DNA from: Lentibacillus daqui
GTDB taxonomy: Bacteria > Bacillota > Bacilli > Bacillales > Amphibacillaceae
Length of the DNA stretch: 64,000 nucleotides
Reading direction: 5' to 3'
Assembly (NCBI RefSeq): GCF_027186265.1
Contig: NZ_CP114176.1
Location: 372,001 to 436,000 of the forward strand
Shown: positions 9,195-17,374 of the stretch, piece by piece
Layout of the letters: the number at the start of each line of letters is the position of its first letter
Position numbering within the stretch: position 1 is the first letter of the stretch
The notes under the pieces: model-generated
Database searches by the model: none
What the model saw: only the letters and a program-made list of their open reading frames with translations
What the model was told of the DNA's origin: nothing
Translations under genes and position numbers: made by a program

Positions 9195-9782
9195 GTGGAA
9201 GCTATTAAACAACATGAAGGGTTGGTTTATCCGCTGAATCGTACCAATGTGGATACAGATCAAATTATCCCAAAACAATTTTTAAAACGAATTGAGCGAA
9301 CCGGATTTGGCCAATTTGTATTTTACCATTGGCGGTTTGATGATGATGGTAACAAGCGTTCTGATTTTAGTCTGAATAAACCGGAATATCAAGATGCGTC
9401 GATCTTAATAACCGGTGAAAATTTTGGCTGCGGTTCGTCCAGAGAGCATGCACCATGGGCATTACTTGATTATGGATTTCGTGTGATCATTGCACCAAGT
9501 TTTGCGGATATTTTTTACAATAATGCGTTAAAAAATGGCATTATTCCAATCAAGATGGAAGAGGCACAGGTTAATAAATGGATGCAACAAGCGGAAAAGA
9601 TCAAGCTGGTATTGCGTGTGGATTTGGAAAATCAGTGCATAACCGATACAGATAGTAAAGAGAAAGTATACTTTGACTTTCCAGCATATCATAAGGAAAA
9701 ATTAATGAATGGCTGGGATGAAATTGCGTTGACCTTACAGCATGAAGACAAGATTACAGCTTTTGAGAATACCGGCGCATAA
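9195..9782 (+). CDS. leuD: 3-Isopropylmalate dehydratase small subunit
   Basis: Small aconitase-swivel subunit that partners LeuC. The motifs NVDTDQIIPKQFLKR and NFGCGSSREHAPWAL are characteristic. I choose GTG 9195 as start because AGGAGG (9181-9186) is 8 bases upstream; the in-frame GTG at 9186 overlaps the site itself. The product is about 195 residues. It ends 128 bases before the annotated 5' end of intact ilvA coding sequence. Confidence 0.94.
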   Translation: MEAIKQHEGLVYPLNRTNVDTDQIIPKQFLKRIERTGFGQFVFYHWRFDDDGNKRSDFSLNKPEYQDASILITGENFGCGSSREHAPWALLDYGFRVIIAPSFADIFYNNALKNGIIPIKMEEAQVNKWMQQAEKIKLVLRVDLENQCITDTDSKEKVYFDFPAYHKEKLMNGWDEIALTLQHEDKITAFENTGA

Positions 9783-9858
9783 GTTGGCTGATAATAGGAT
9801 AAGGTTAACTCAGTCTTTATGAACAAACACATTCTGATAAATCAAGGAGAGTGACACA

Positions 9859-10848
9859 ATTGGGGATTGCGGATTAACAGGTGAAAAAGTTCATACTGCG
9901 ATAGAACGTTTGACTCCCATCGTTCACCGTACACCATTGCTTACATCAGTGACAACAGATAAAATAGTGGGAAAACATGTTTATTGCAAGATGGAGAATC
10001 AGCAAAAAACAGGTGCGTTTAAGTTTAGGGGAGCAAGTTTTAAACTGATGCAACTGTCGAAGGAGCAGCTAAATAAGGGTGTCATCACCGCTTCAGCAGG
10101 AAATCATGCGCAAGGTGTTGCCCATGCAGCGGCAAAGTTAGGTGCCCGTGCAATGATTTATATGCCGGAGAAGACACCATTTGCCAAGGTAGAGGCAACC
10201 CGTAATTATGGCGCTGAGGTAGTGCTAACGGGTGAAACGTTCCAGGAAGCGTATGAAGCCTCGTTAAAAAGACAACTGCAAACCGGAGCTGTCTACGTTC
10301 ATCCGTTTGATGATGAGGATGTGATGGCCGGACAGGGAACCATGGCAATGGAGATGCTCAGACAAGAAGACCGGATCGACACGATTCTTGTTCCAATCGG
10401 TGGTGGTGGCCTGATTAGCGGGATTGCTGTCGGGGCAAAACACGTTAATCGGAACATCAAAGTCATCGGGGTTCAAGCATCCGGGGCACCTGCCATGTAT
10501 GAAAGCTATCATACGAATCAAGTGAAAAACGCCAAGACAGTCTCCACGATTGCAGAAGGGATTGCCGTGAAACAACCAGGCAAGCGTACATTGCCAATCA
10601 TCAGAGAGTATGTAGACGATATTGTAACGGTAGACGATGAAGAAATTGCCGCTGCGATGTTATATATGCTGGAACGTAATAAAACATTGCTTGAAGGTGC
10701 TGGTGCAGCATCATTGGCGGCATTGTTCAAGTACCGGGAGCAAATTAAATCCCGGCACTGTGGTGTCATCGTCAGTGGTGGAAACATGGATATTAGTACG
10801 CTGCCAAACCTGCAACATCTGGCCAAGAAATTGCAATTCCCGGCATAA
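9859..10848 (+). CDS. ilvA: Threonine ammonia-lyase, short form, 5' frameshift suspected
   Basis: PLP enzyme making 2-oxobutyrate from threonine for isoleucine. The PLP lysine is in the TGAFKFRGA segment, with SAGNHAQGVAHAA and GGGGLISG downstream. Only about 329 residues, so the C-terminal ACT-like regulatory domain of the roughly 420-residue IlvA is absent, as in TdcB-type enzymes. The ribosome-binding site AAGGAGAG leads to TTG 9860, but that frame stops after five codons (MGIAD, TAA 9875-9877). Adding one T in GGATTAACA would give a family-like N-terminus running into IERLTPIVHRTPL. As read, the frame is open from ATT 9859 with the next usual start TTG 9910. Mutation, sequencing error or an unusual start are all possible. 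Confidence 0.85.
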   Translation: MGDCGLTGEKVHTAIERLTPIVHRTPLLTSVTTDKIVGKHVYCKMENQQKTGAFKFRGASFKLMQLSKEQLNKGVITASAGNHAQGVAHAAAKLGARAMIYMPEKTPFAKVEATRNYGAEVVLTGETFQEAYEASLKRQLQTGAVYVHPFDDEDVMAGQGTMAMEMLRQEDRIDTILVPIGGGGLISGIAVGAKHVNRNIKVIGVQASGAPAMYESYHTNQVKNAKTVSTIAEGIAVKQPGKRTLPIIREYVDDIVTVDDEEIAAAMLYMLERNKTLLEGAGAASLAALFKYREQIKSRHCGVIVSGGNMDISTLPNLQHLAKKLQFPA

Positions 10849-10893
10849 AATAAGTGCCTGCCACCGGAATCATGGTGACAGGCACTTATTTTT
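10849..10893 (+). terminator. Terminator of the ilv-leu operon
   Basis: A long stem, AATAAGTGCCTGCCACC paired with GGTGACAGGCACTTATT, followed by TTT. It closes the operon right after the ilvA stop. The GTGCCTG..CAGGCAC arms resemble dispersed repeats elsewhere in the window. Confidence 0.9.
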
Positions 10894-10894
10894 C

Positions 10895-10926
10895 GGTGGA
10901 CAGTGGGATGGTTCTTCTGTCCCAGT
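10895..10926. repeat. Dispersed palindromic repeat, copy 1
   Basis: The segment around GGGATGGTTCTTCTGTCCC matches, with a few substitutions, the segment at 54127-54156 (GGGACGGTTCCTTTGTCCC core with the same flanking GGACAG and CAGT). It lies just after the ilv terminator. This copy is degenerate and pairs only weakly with itself. Confidence 0.55.
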
Positions 10927-10968
10927 CATTGCGATCGGACGGGGACCGGTCCATTGTCCTGCTTTTGC

Positions 10969-11150
10969 TATCGACCAGATTGAGAATGGTGTCAACCTAA
11001 AAAACGGGATATCGACCAAATCGAGTATGTTATCGACCGGATGGCGCGTGACATCAACCAAATTGAGCATAGCATCAACCCTGGAACAAAGTATATCAAC
11101 CCTAAAGGCGGAACTATCGACTGAACCGCGCGAAATATCAACCTAAATCA
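10969..11150. repeat. 21-bp periodic degenerate repeat array (TATCRACC type)
   Basis: Nine copies of a TATCGACC/CATCAACC core start at 10969, 10990, 11010, 11031, 11052, 11073, 11094, 11115 and 11136; seven of eight spacings are exactly 21 bases and one is 20. The inter-core bases are variable but purine-rich. On the minus strand the core reads GGTYGATA. It fills the gap between the ilvA terminator and the convergent VOC gene. No coding sense is apparent. A related 21-bp family with a YGATA core occurs at 24167 and 26702. Confidence 0.75.
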
Positions 11151-11201
11151 GATAAAATTTCATAATGATGCATTCAAAGGAACCCTGTTTTAATTGCCAA
11201 T

Positions 11202-11597
11202 CTATTTCGTATAGTTAAGCTCCCATGAAACTCCATATTTATCAATAACGATCGCATGCTTGGCACCCCAGAATGTATCCTGTAATTCCATCTGCACCTC
11301 ACCATCATTGGCAAGAAAGTTGTAGATCCGGGTTATCTCTTCCTCGCTTTCAAGGTCTGGACCAAGTAAGATGTTGTTTCCATTTTCGATTTGATTGTCA
11401 AACACATCTGCAAAATAAATGATACAGCCATCATTAATATGCAACTCAGCATGGATATATTTGCCCTCATGCCCTTTGAACATTTCCATTCCGTCCGATG
11501 TTTGCACATTTTTGATTTCCCCACCAAAGGCTTGGTGATAATAGTTTACAGCTTCTTTGCAATTTTTAATTCGAATATGTGGTACAAGTTTTTTCAT
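11202..11597 (-). CDS. VOC/PhnB-like glyoxalase-fold protein
   Basis: A 131-residue protein of the vicinal-oxygen-chelate superfamily, closest in pattern to PhnB-type single-domain proteins: KLVPHIRIKNCKEAVNYYHQ at the start, AELHINDGCIIYFAD in the middle and a C-terminal WELNYTK strand. I place the start at the ATG after GGGAGGAATTATC. Function unknown; members include antibiotic-binding and isomerase/dioxygenase relatives. It converges with the ilv operon across the repeat array. Confidence 0.8.
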   Translation of the reverse strand: MKKLVPHIRIKNCKEAVNYYHQAFGGEIKNVQTSDGMEMFKGHEGKYIHAELHINDGCIIYFADVFDNQIENGNNILLGPDLESEEEITRIYNFLANDGEVQMELQDTFWGAKHAIVIDKYGVSWELNYTK

Positions 11598-11750
11598 GAT
11601 AATTCCTCCCAAGTGATTTTCCTATAGTCTAACCCGGATTATATTAAAAACAAAATGATTTGGGTGAAATGGAAAGTAAACTGTTATAAAATAGTTAAGT
11701 AAGTTTATGATGATTAACAGGTGTGAACTAATGATATTGGAGGGATGCAA

Positions 11751-12986
11751 ATGGCTAAGAAACTTGGATTGGGATTGATCATCTTTATAATTATTATTGT
11801 GGGAGGTTACCTTTTAGTGCATCAAATGAACGCAAATAACAGGGAGTCAAATTCTGCCACCTCATCGCAAAAAGCGAAAATGTCTTCCAATCACAAAGCA
11901 CCTTCAAAAACTGATCAGAAAACAAAAAAAATGATTGAAAATATGTCACTCGACGAAAAAATTGGCCAAATGATTATTGCTGGCGTGGATGGTACGCAGG
12001 CTGATCAGCAGGCCAAAGCGCTCATCAGCAATGATAAAGTTGGCGGCATCATTTTGTATGCCAATAATATGGAAAGTCCCGAACAAACACTACAATTGGT
12101 AAATGACCTGAAAGCGCAAAATAAAGGAAATCGCATGCCATTATTTTTAGGGGTTGACCAGGAAGGTGGCGATGTGTCCAGGTTGCCTGGCGAATTGACG
12201 CCGATCCCGAATAATGGTCAGATTGGCAAGCGAAATGATAAAGAATATGCTCGGTCCATAGGTGTGACTTTGGGCAAACAAGTGCAGGCCTTTGGATTTA
12301 ATATGGATTTTGCCCCGGTGATGGATGTGAATAGTAATCCGGATAATCCGGTCATCGGCGATCGGTCATTCGGCGATAATCCGGAAATCGTAAGCAGCCT
12401 GGGTATTCAAACAATGCAGGGGATCCAGTCGGAAGGAATTATCCCGGTTATCAAACATTTTCCCGGTCATGGGGATACATCTGAGGATTCTCATGTACAA
12501 CTGCCAAAAGTAGACAAAAATATCCATCAGTTACAGCAGACAGAGTTGCCTCCTTTTGAAAATGCGATGGAGCAGGGAGCGGATGCTGTGATGGTGGCAC
12601 ATATCCTACTGCCAAAATTGGATGCGGACTACCCAGCCTCGATGTCCAAGAAGGTGATTCAAGGAGTTCTGCGAGACCAATTACATGGTGATGGTGTGGT
12701 GATGACTGATGATATGACAATGGGGGCTATTATGGATAACTTTGCGATTGGAGAGGCAGCGGTGAAAGCCGTTCAAGCGGGAAGTGATATTGTGATGGTG
12801 GCTCATGATGAGGAAAATGTTATGCAAGCGGTAAAAGCATTAAAAGATGCAGTCGATAACGGAGATTTATCCGAGAAAAGAATTAATGAGAGTGTAGAAC
12901 GGATTATCAAGCTTAAAAGAAAATATCGTATCACGGATGAACAAGTAGAATCGGCTTCAGTAGACAAATTATTAAAACAAAAATAA
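11751..12986 (+). CDS. nagZ: Beta-N-acetylhexosaminidase, GH3 (NagZ-like)
   Basis: A 411-residue family 3 glycoside hydrolase for GlcNAc-containing muropeptide recycling. One N-terminal hydrophobic segment (about residues 5-25) without a lipobox suggests membrane-anchored, extracytoplasmic action. Catalytic elements visible: KHFPGHGDTSEDSH with the His/Asp acid-base dyad, and the nucleophile aspartate in TDDMTMGAI. Start at ATG 11751, 6 bases after GGAGGG; the ATG at 11745 abuts that site. A bidirectional terminator follows. Confidence 0.9.
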   Translation: MAKKLGLGLIIFIIIIVGGYLLVHQMNANNRESNSATSSQKAKMSSNHKAPSKTDQKTKKMIENMSLDEKIGQMIIAGVDGTQADQQAKALISNDKVGGIILYANNMESPEQTLQLVNDLKAQNKGNRMPLFLGVDQEGGDVSRLPGELTPIPNNGQIGKRNDKEYARSIGVTLGKQVQAFGFNMDFAPVMDVNSNPDNPVIGDRSFGDNPEIVSSLGIQTMQGIQSEGIIPVIKHFPGHGDTSEDSHVQLPKVDKNIHQLQQTELPPFENAMEQGADAVMVAHILLPKLDADYPASMSKKVIQGVLRDQLHGDGVVMTDDMTMGAIMDNFAIGEAAVKAVQAGSDIVMVAHDEENVMQAVKALKDAVDNGDLSEKRINESVERIIKLKRKYRITDEQVESASVDKLLKQK

Positions 12987-13017
12987 ATAGGGTGCAAAAA
13001 ACCATCGCACCCTATTG
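12986..13017. terminator. Bidirectional terminator between nagZ and the ASCH gene
   Basis: AATAGGGTGC and GCACCCTATT pair around an A-rich loop; it serves two convergent genes, nagZ on plus and the ASCH gene on minus, whose stop codon it overlaps. Confidence 0.8.
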
Positions 13018-13344
13018 CCGCTTCAGTTCATGCACCCAAACTTCCATTTCCGGATCCCAAACTACGGCTTCATGAATGGAAGTGATCGCTTGTTTGTATG
13101 CTTCAAGACTTTGGTATCCTTCGTCTTTCGCATCTTCTTCGGTCACGTCTTTCAATTTTTGCGGGTAGACATTTTCTATTATAAATGTGTGCCCATCAAG
13201 CTTGGTAGTATCACCGGGGTCGGCATAGCGGTCATTCCGGCGTACAGAAGTTTTCTCACCCTTAATCAATTTTTCAATGTCCTCTGGAATGGTTACCAGT
13301 TTATGAATATCAAACTTTTCCGGCCATGTCTGGTTTTTAGTCAT
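13012..13344 (-). CDS. ASCH-domain protein
   Basis: A 110-residue protein with an ASCH/PUA-like pattern: LIKGEKTSVRRNDRYADPGD, followed by FIIENVYPQKLKDVTEEDAKDEGY, resembles the GxKxxxxR core of ASCH domains. These beta-barrel domains are thought to bind RNA or nucleosides; some are acetylcytidine amidohydrolases. The role here is unknown. It lies downstream of selU on the same strand, separated by about 67 bases, and may be co-transcribed. Confidence 0.75.
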   Translation of the reverse strand: MTKNQTWPEKFDIHKLVTIPEDIEKLIKGEKTSVRRNDRYADPGDTTKLDGHTFIIENVYPQKLKDVTEEDAKDEGYQSLEAYKQAITSIHEAVVWDPEMEVWVHELKRQ

Positions 13345-13411
13345 GCTGAGTCACTCTCCTTCTCCTGTTAATCTTCCTGAATCATTAATGGTATAGTTGC
13401 AAGATAAAAAA

Positions 13412-14452
13412 TTAGTGAACAGCTTTTTGTTTCAACACGCTTTCAATCCCTTGCAGTGCCTCTTCAACATTATTCGCCCGGATATGGATTTTACGATCCT
13501 CCGGGTATTGTTTCGCCGCATATTCATATCGGGGATCATAATAATACTCCAGCAACAACTGTACTGCATTGGTATAATTGCCAAGCTGTAAATCTTCATC
13601 AATCTGCTTGGCTACGGGGGTATGAATTCGTTTTTTAATGATCCGGAATGCCTCCAGGAACTGTTCCGGTAAATTCCACGGCTGATAATCATCTAAAATA
13701 TTGTGAATGCGTTCCTCCATTGGCATGTCGATAAATAATTGGAGGCCCTTTTCCTTTTTCTCATAAAAGAAGTCTGGCAGTGTTGCCTTGCCAATCCGTT
13801 TGCTTTCTCCTTCCACAAACACGAACGGTGCATCCTGATAGCGCAACATTGCTTGCACCAGCTGTGATTCAAATGCTTTCTGATTGCTTGGCTCCAGCCC
13901 GATTTGACCAAAAATCGAGCCGCGATGATTCGCCATCCCTTCTAAGTCTATGACCGGGTATCCGTTTTGTGCAAGTCGTTTTAAAATGGCAGTTTTGCCT
14001 GAACCGGTATAACCATTAAGTACGTATAGATCCGGTTTGAAGTCTGCTTTGGCCAATTCTGCCACGACCCATTGGCGGTACGTACGAAATCCTCCGCTTA
14101 ATCGGTTTGCTTTGATGCCCATTAAATCAAGCACGGTTGCTGCAGTTTTACTCCGCATCCCGCCGCGCCAACAAAACACGGTCTTTGGCGTATCAATTTG
14201 GCGGAATGCCGCGATAAAGTCGGGGAGCTTGGCTGAGAATATCTCCAGCCCCCGTTCTTTCGCTGCTTCCGGTCCCACCTGCTTATAAATCGTACCAACC
14301 TCGGCCCGTTCCTCGTTATTAAAAACCGGGATATTCATACTCCCTGGGATGGTCGATTCATGGAATTCTTTTGGTGATCGGACGTCAATTAATGTATGTG
14401 CTTCCTTTTGTTGTAAAGCGAATAGGTCATCTAATGCTATATCGTGAAACAT
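13412..14452 (-). CDS. selU: tRNA 2-selenouridine synthase
   Basis: Converts 2-thiouridine to 2-selenouridine at the wobble base of Lys/Glu/Gln tRNAs via a geranylated intermediate, using selenophosphate. An N-terminal rhodanese domain (about residues 1-125) has the active-site Cys in VFCWRGGMRSKTA, with a C-terminal P-loop domain at NGYTGSGKT. Start is the ATG about 13 bases after GGA; an upstream GTG abuts the site. It is about 346 residues. It lies immediately downstream of selD, its selenophosphate source. Confidence 0.93.
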   Translation of the reverse strand: MFHDIALDDLFALQQKEAHTLIDVRSPKEFHESTIPGSMNIPVFNNEERAEVGTIYKQVGPEAAKERGLEIFSAKLPDFIAAFRQIDTPKTVFCWRGGMRSKTAATVLDLMGIKANRLSGGFRTYRQWVVAELAKADFKPDLYVLNGYTGSGKTAILKRLAQNGYPVIDLEGMANHRGSIFGQIGLEPSNQKAFESQLVQAMLRYQDAPFVFVEGESKRIGKATLPDFFYEKKEKGLQLFIDMPMEERIHNILDDYQPWNLPEQFLEAFRIIKKRIHTPVAKQIDEDLQLGNYTNAVQLLLEYYYDPRYEYAAKQYPEDRKIHIRANNVEEALQGIESVLKQKAVH

Positions 14453-14479
14453 CGCTTTTGTCACTTCCTAACATCTAAA

Positions 14480-15529
14480 CTACTGAACAGTGATTTGTCC
14501 ATTTTTACCATCGGCAACTTCTCCGATGATTTTTGCGCCCGCACCTTTTTCTTGTAATTCAGCAAGGAGAGCATCGGCATCATCGTTTGCAACGGAAATA
14601 AACAGACCGCCTGATGTAACGGCATCACATAAAATCCATTTGTCCATTTGATCCATTGTTTCCGGGAACGTAATGATATCTTTTACATGATCAAAATTGT
14701 TTTTCGTCCCACCTGGCACTGCACCAGATTCACCAAGTTCTTTGACACGTGGCAAGACGGGAACCTGGTCTTTCATAATGCGGATTTCAACATCACTGCC
14801 TTGGGCCATTTCCGATGCATGACCAAGCAGGCCAAAACCAGTGACATCGGTACAAGCGTGAACATCATAGTTCGCCATTGTTTCCGACGCTGTTTTATTT
14901 AGAGTAGTCATCACCTTGGTAACACGATCGATTTCTTCTTCGGTAAGTAAATCCCTTTTAATCGATGAGGAATAAATGCCGACACCAATCGGCTTGGTCA
15001 AAATGAGCTTATCGCCAGGTTTTGCGCCGGTATTTGTTCTAACTTTATCAGGATGGACAACCCCGGTTACTGCCAAACCAAATTTAGGTTCTTTATCATC
15101 AATCGAGTGACCGCCAACAAGAGAAACCCCTGCTTCCGATAGTTTATCGCCAGCTCCACGCAATATTTCCGCCAGAATGCTCTTATCTAATGTCGAGATC
15201 GGAAATGCCACAATATTAAGGGCTGTAATCGGCGTACCACCCATGGCATAAACATCACTAATGGCATTGGCTGCAGCAACTTGGCCGAAACTGTATGGGT
15301 CATCAACGATCGGTGTGAAAAAGTCTACTGTCTGTACAATAGCTGTTTCATCATTTAATTTGTATACCCCGGCATCGTCACTTGTATCCAGCCCAACAAG
15401 CAAATTTGGATTCTGGACAGTTGGCGGCAATGAGCGCAAAACCTGTGATAAATCAGCAGGTCCGATTTTACAGCCACAACCACCTTTTGACGACAGACTT
15501 GTTAATTTTATATCAGGTGTTTTTTCCAT
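14480..15529 (-). CDS. selD: Selenide, water dikinase (selenophosphate synthase)
   Basis: Makes selenophosphate from selenide and ATP. The mobile N-terminal loop carries the catalytic Cys18 and Lys21 in GGCGCKIG, so this is the cysteine and not the selenocysteine form. The AIRS/PurM-like fold with ATP/Mg aspartates is seen in GLDTSDDAGVY and AVTGVVHPDKV. It has 349 residues. Directly followed by selU with a 27-base gap, giving a two-gene selenouridine unit; no selA, selB or selC is visible in the window. Confidence 0.95.
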   Translation of the reverse strand: MEKTPDIKLTSLSSKGGCGCKIGPADLSQVLRSLPPTVQNPNLLVGLDTSDDAGVYKLNDETAIVQTVDFFTPIVDDPYSFGQVAAANAISDVYAMGGTPITALNIVAFPISTLDKSILAEILRGAGDKLSEAGVSLVGGHSIDDKEPKFGLAVTGVVHPDKVRTNTGAKPGDKLILTKPIGVGIYSSSIKRDLLTEEEIDRVTKVMTTLNKTASETMANYDVHACTDVTGFGLLGHASEMAQGSDVEIRIMKDQVPVLPRVKELGESGAVPGGTKNNFDHVKDIITFPETMDQMDKWILCDAVTSGGLFISVANDDADALLAELQEKGAGAKIIGEVADGKNGQITVQ

Positions 15530-15807
15530 CTTTTATCATCCTTCCCATGGAACACGGTATTCAATAGTTTCATTTTAACATACTACTGCAAGTGCGGGAC
15601 AAGTGTAGGGTGCATTTGCAAATAGTGGGTTATTAAAAGATACTTTCACATCTACCATGACAGCCCGTCTCTCGGTCGAATCCTCGCATTTTTTCACGTC
15701 TGTCGGGATGAAGACTTTGCGGTAATAGTCGGTGCGTTTTGCTGAGGGTTCGACCTAGAATCGCTGAAATTCACGATGGACAAGATTAAAAAAATCATAT
15801 ACCCCCA
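15530..15807. other. Non-coding stretch between selD and the gntR promoter
   Basis: It should hold the selD promoter (minus strand). Bases 15660-15780 are richer in GC than the surroundings and contain several GTCG/TTCGA motifs; part looks tRNA-like (GGTCGAATCC, GGTTCGACC), but I could not fold a tRNA. No gene supported. Confidence 0.4.
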
Positions 15808-15841
15808 TTGACAATCAAAGTGTATGAACCGTATAATACAT
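15808..15841 (+). promoter_or_regulatory. gntR promoter with operator A
   Basis: TTGACA (15808-15813) and TATAAT (15832-15837) with an 18-base spacer. Operator A, GTGTATGA-N6-TAATACAT (15820-15841), covers the -10, so binding would block RNA polymerase. It is the least perfect of the three operators. Confidence 0.8.
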
Positions 15842-15848
15842 CTTAAGG

Positions 15849-15870
15849 GTGTATTAACGATTTAATACAC
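15849..15870 (+). promoter_or_regulatory. Operator B for YtrA-type GntR regulator
   Basis: Perfect dyad GTGTATTA-N6-TAATACAC. Centre 29 bases after operator A. Known YtrA-family sites have the same GTGTA...TACAC architecture. Confidence 0.8.
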
Positions 15871-15887
15871 AACTTTTTATGCTTATG

Positions 15888-15909
15888 GTGTATTAATCGG
15901 TTGATACAC
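15888..15909 (+). promoter_or_regulatory. Operator C for YtrA-type GntR regulator
   Basis: GTGTATTA-N6-TGATACAC, one mismatch from perfect, 39 bases after operator B, in the untranslated leader of the regulator gene. Confidence 0.78.
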
Positions 15910-15952
15910 CATTCGAAAAGCTACATAACCAAGAATTATAGGAGCTGGGTCA

Positions 15953-16342
15953 ATGAAAACCATGAAGTTCAATAACCGGGATCCTGTCTATGTACAAGTG
16001 ATTCATCATTTTAAAGAAGAAATTGCGACAGGCATACTGGAACCGGGACAGGAAATTCCGTCACGGCGGGAATTAGCCAACAAGTTAAAGATTAATCCCA
16101 ATACTGCACAACGAGCCTATAAAGAAATGGAGGAAGAAGGGTTGATTTATACCGAGCGCAATTTGCCCAGTCGAATTACAAAAGATGAACAAACGTTAAA
16201 AGCGGTAAGGGAAGAGCTGATTATACAGGCAGTTAATTCCTTTGTTGAGGCTGTCCATTCGATACAAGTACCGGTGGATGAGGTGCTGGATTTAGTGAAG
16301 GAAAAATACGCAGCAAAAAATGAACAGGAGGGAAAAGCGTGA
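15953..16342 (+). CDS. GntR-family (YtrA subfamily) repressor
   Basis: A 129-residue regulator: an N-terminal winged helix (DPVYVQVIHHFKEEIATG through IPSRRELANKLKINPNTAQRAYKEMEEEG) and only a short C-terminal dimerisation helix pair, as in YtrA/YhcF-type regulators that control ABC transporters responding to cell-envelope antibiotics. GGAG precedes the ATG. It overlaps the next gene's GTG start. The three upstream operators imply autorepression. Its transporter partners are now pseudogenes, so it may be an orphan repressor. Confidence 0.9.
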   Translation: MKTMKFNNRDPVYVQVIHHFKEEIATGILEPGQEIPSRRELANKLKINPNTAQRAYKEMEEEGLIYTERNLPSRITKDEQTLKAVREELIIQAVNSFVEAVHSIQVPVDEVLDLVKEKYAAKNEQEGKA

Positions 16343-16563
16343 TTGAAGTTAAACATGTACAGAAAAAATTTGGTCGTAAACAAGTACTTAACGACATTTC
16401 CTTCACCGCTAATAAAGGGGAGATTACCTGTTTGATTGGTATCAATGGTGCAGGAAAGACAACGATTCTTAACGCGATTATGGCACTGACCCCAATTAAC
16501 GGCGGGCAGATTTTAATTGATGGGGGAAAACTCAACAAACATAGCTATGAAAACATTATTTGA
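16339..16563 (+). pseudogene. ABC transporter ATPase, truncated after Walker A
   Basis: The first 74 residues of an ABC ATPase (start GTG overlapping the gntR stop): FGRKQVLNDISF, Walker A IGINGAGKTT, then the frame runs into an unrelated junction after about LNKHSYENII. Signature, Walker B and switch regions are missing, consistent with an internal deletion joining it to the start of the permease gene. Cannot be a functional ATPase. Confidence 0.85.
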
Positions 16564-17374
16564 AACTGGTTCATTTTGAATTTGAGCGATTTGTCAAAAT
16601 TTATTTTGCTTTAATCATGGTAACTGTTGTTATGCAGTTTGTTGGGGTTATTGTTAAAGCAAAAGGTTATCTCAATATGGCTAGCCACAACATTCATGAA
16701 GAACATGTTTCACAGGAAGTCGTTTTACGTGATAATGGGGCGATGTCATTTGATCAGATTACTAATTCCTTATGGTTTGTAGCGCCGATGATACAGAAAT
16801 GCATGTATATGACTTGGACATACATGCTGGTAAAATCGTTGGTGAAGAGACGATCCAATCCCGTTCGGAAAAAATGGAAAGTGATGCATCAACAGGCATG
16901 TAGGTATTACCAAAAGATGCAGGTAATAGCGAACCGAACGATATATTTATTGTGAAGGAAGACAGTAAGGTTGCGCCTGAGGATGGGGAAGTGTCATATA
17001 TCGGCAGTAATGTAGTTCGTTATGACTTGAAAACCAATCAGCAGGAAAAATTATCATTACCCAAAGAGTTGCGAGAAGGGGCAAAAGTCGAATCGGTTCA
17101 TGGAACAACACTATATTTCACTAAGGCAAAAGGGAATCAACTAAACATCATTGCTTATGACACAAATGCTTAGAAAATAACAGAACATCAGACGATCAAC
17201 CTGCCAAAATCCTATCAAGCGGAAGCAATGGGCCGCCCGCTTATAAAAGTAAGGGATGATCACCTCTATATTGTGAGTAACCAGCAATTCGGGCAGCAAG
17301 ATACCTCGGTCATGGTCGTAGATTTGAAATCTGGAAAAACGGAATATGAGGGGTATCAAAACAGTTTAATCTAA
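16560..17374 (+). pseudogene. ABC-2-type permease, internally deleted and interrupted
   Basis: The first about 75 codons encode a permease N-terminus with one membrane span (FVKIYFALIMVTVVMQFVGV) up to NSLWFVAP. At about 16780 the frame changes, and the reading continues as a soluble extracytoplasmic domain (ADDTEMHVYDLDIHAG... EDSKVAPEDGEVSYIGSNVV... YEGYQNSLI, TAA 17372-17374) with in-frame TAG codons near 16903 and at 17171. At least one deletion and two nonsense changes have killed it. Together with the truncated ATPase it is the remnant of the operon controlled by the GntR regulator. Confidence 0.8.

Noticed and set aside
10969..11150. CRISPR array
   Set aside because: Units are 21 bases with only about 8 conserved bases, no true repeat-spacer structure and no cas genes.
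15660..15780. A tRNA (possibly selC) upstream of selD, prompted by GGTCGAATCC and GGTTCGACC
   Set aside because: No acceptor stem, D arm or TCA anticodon arm could be folded.
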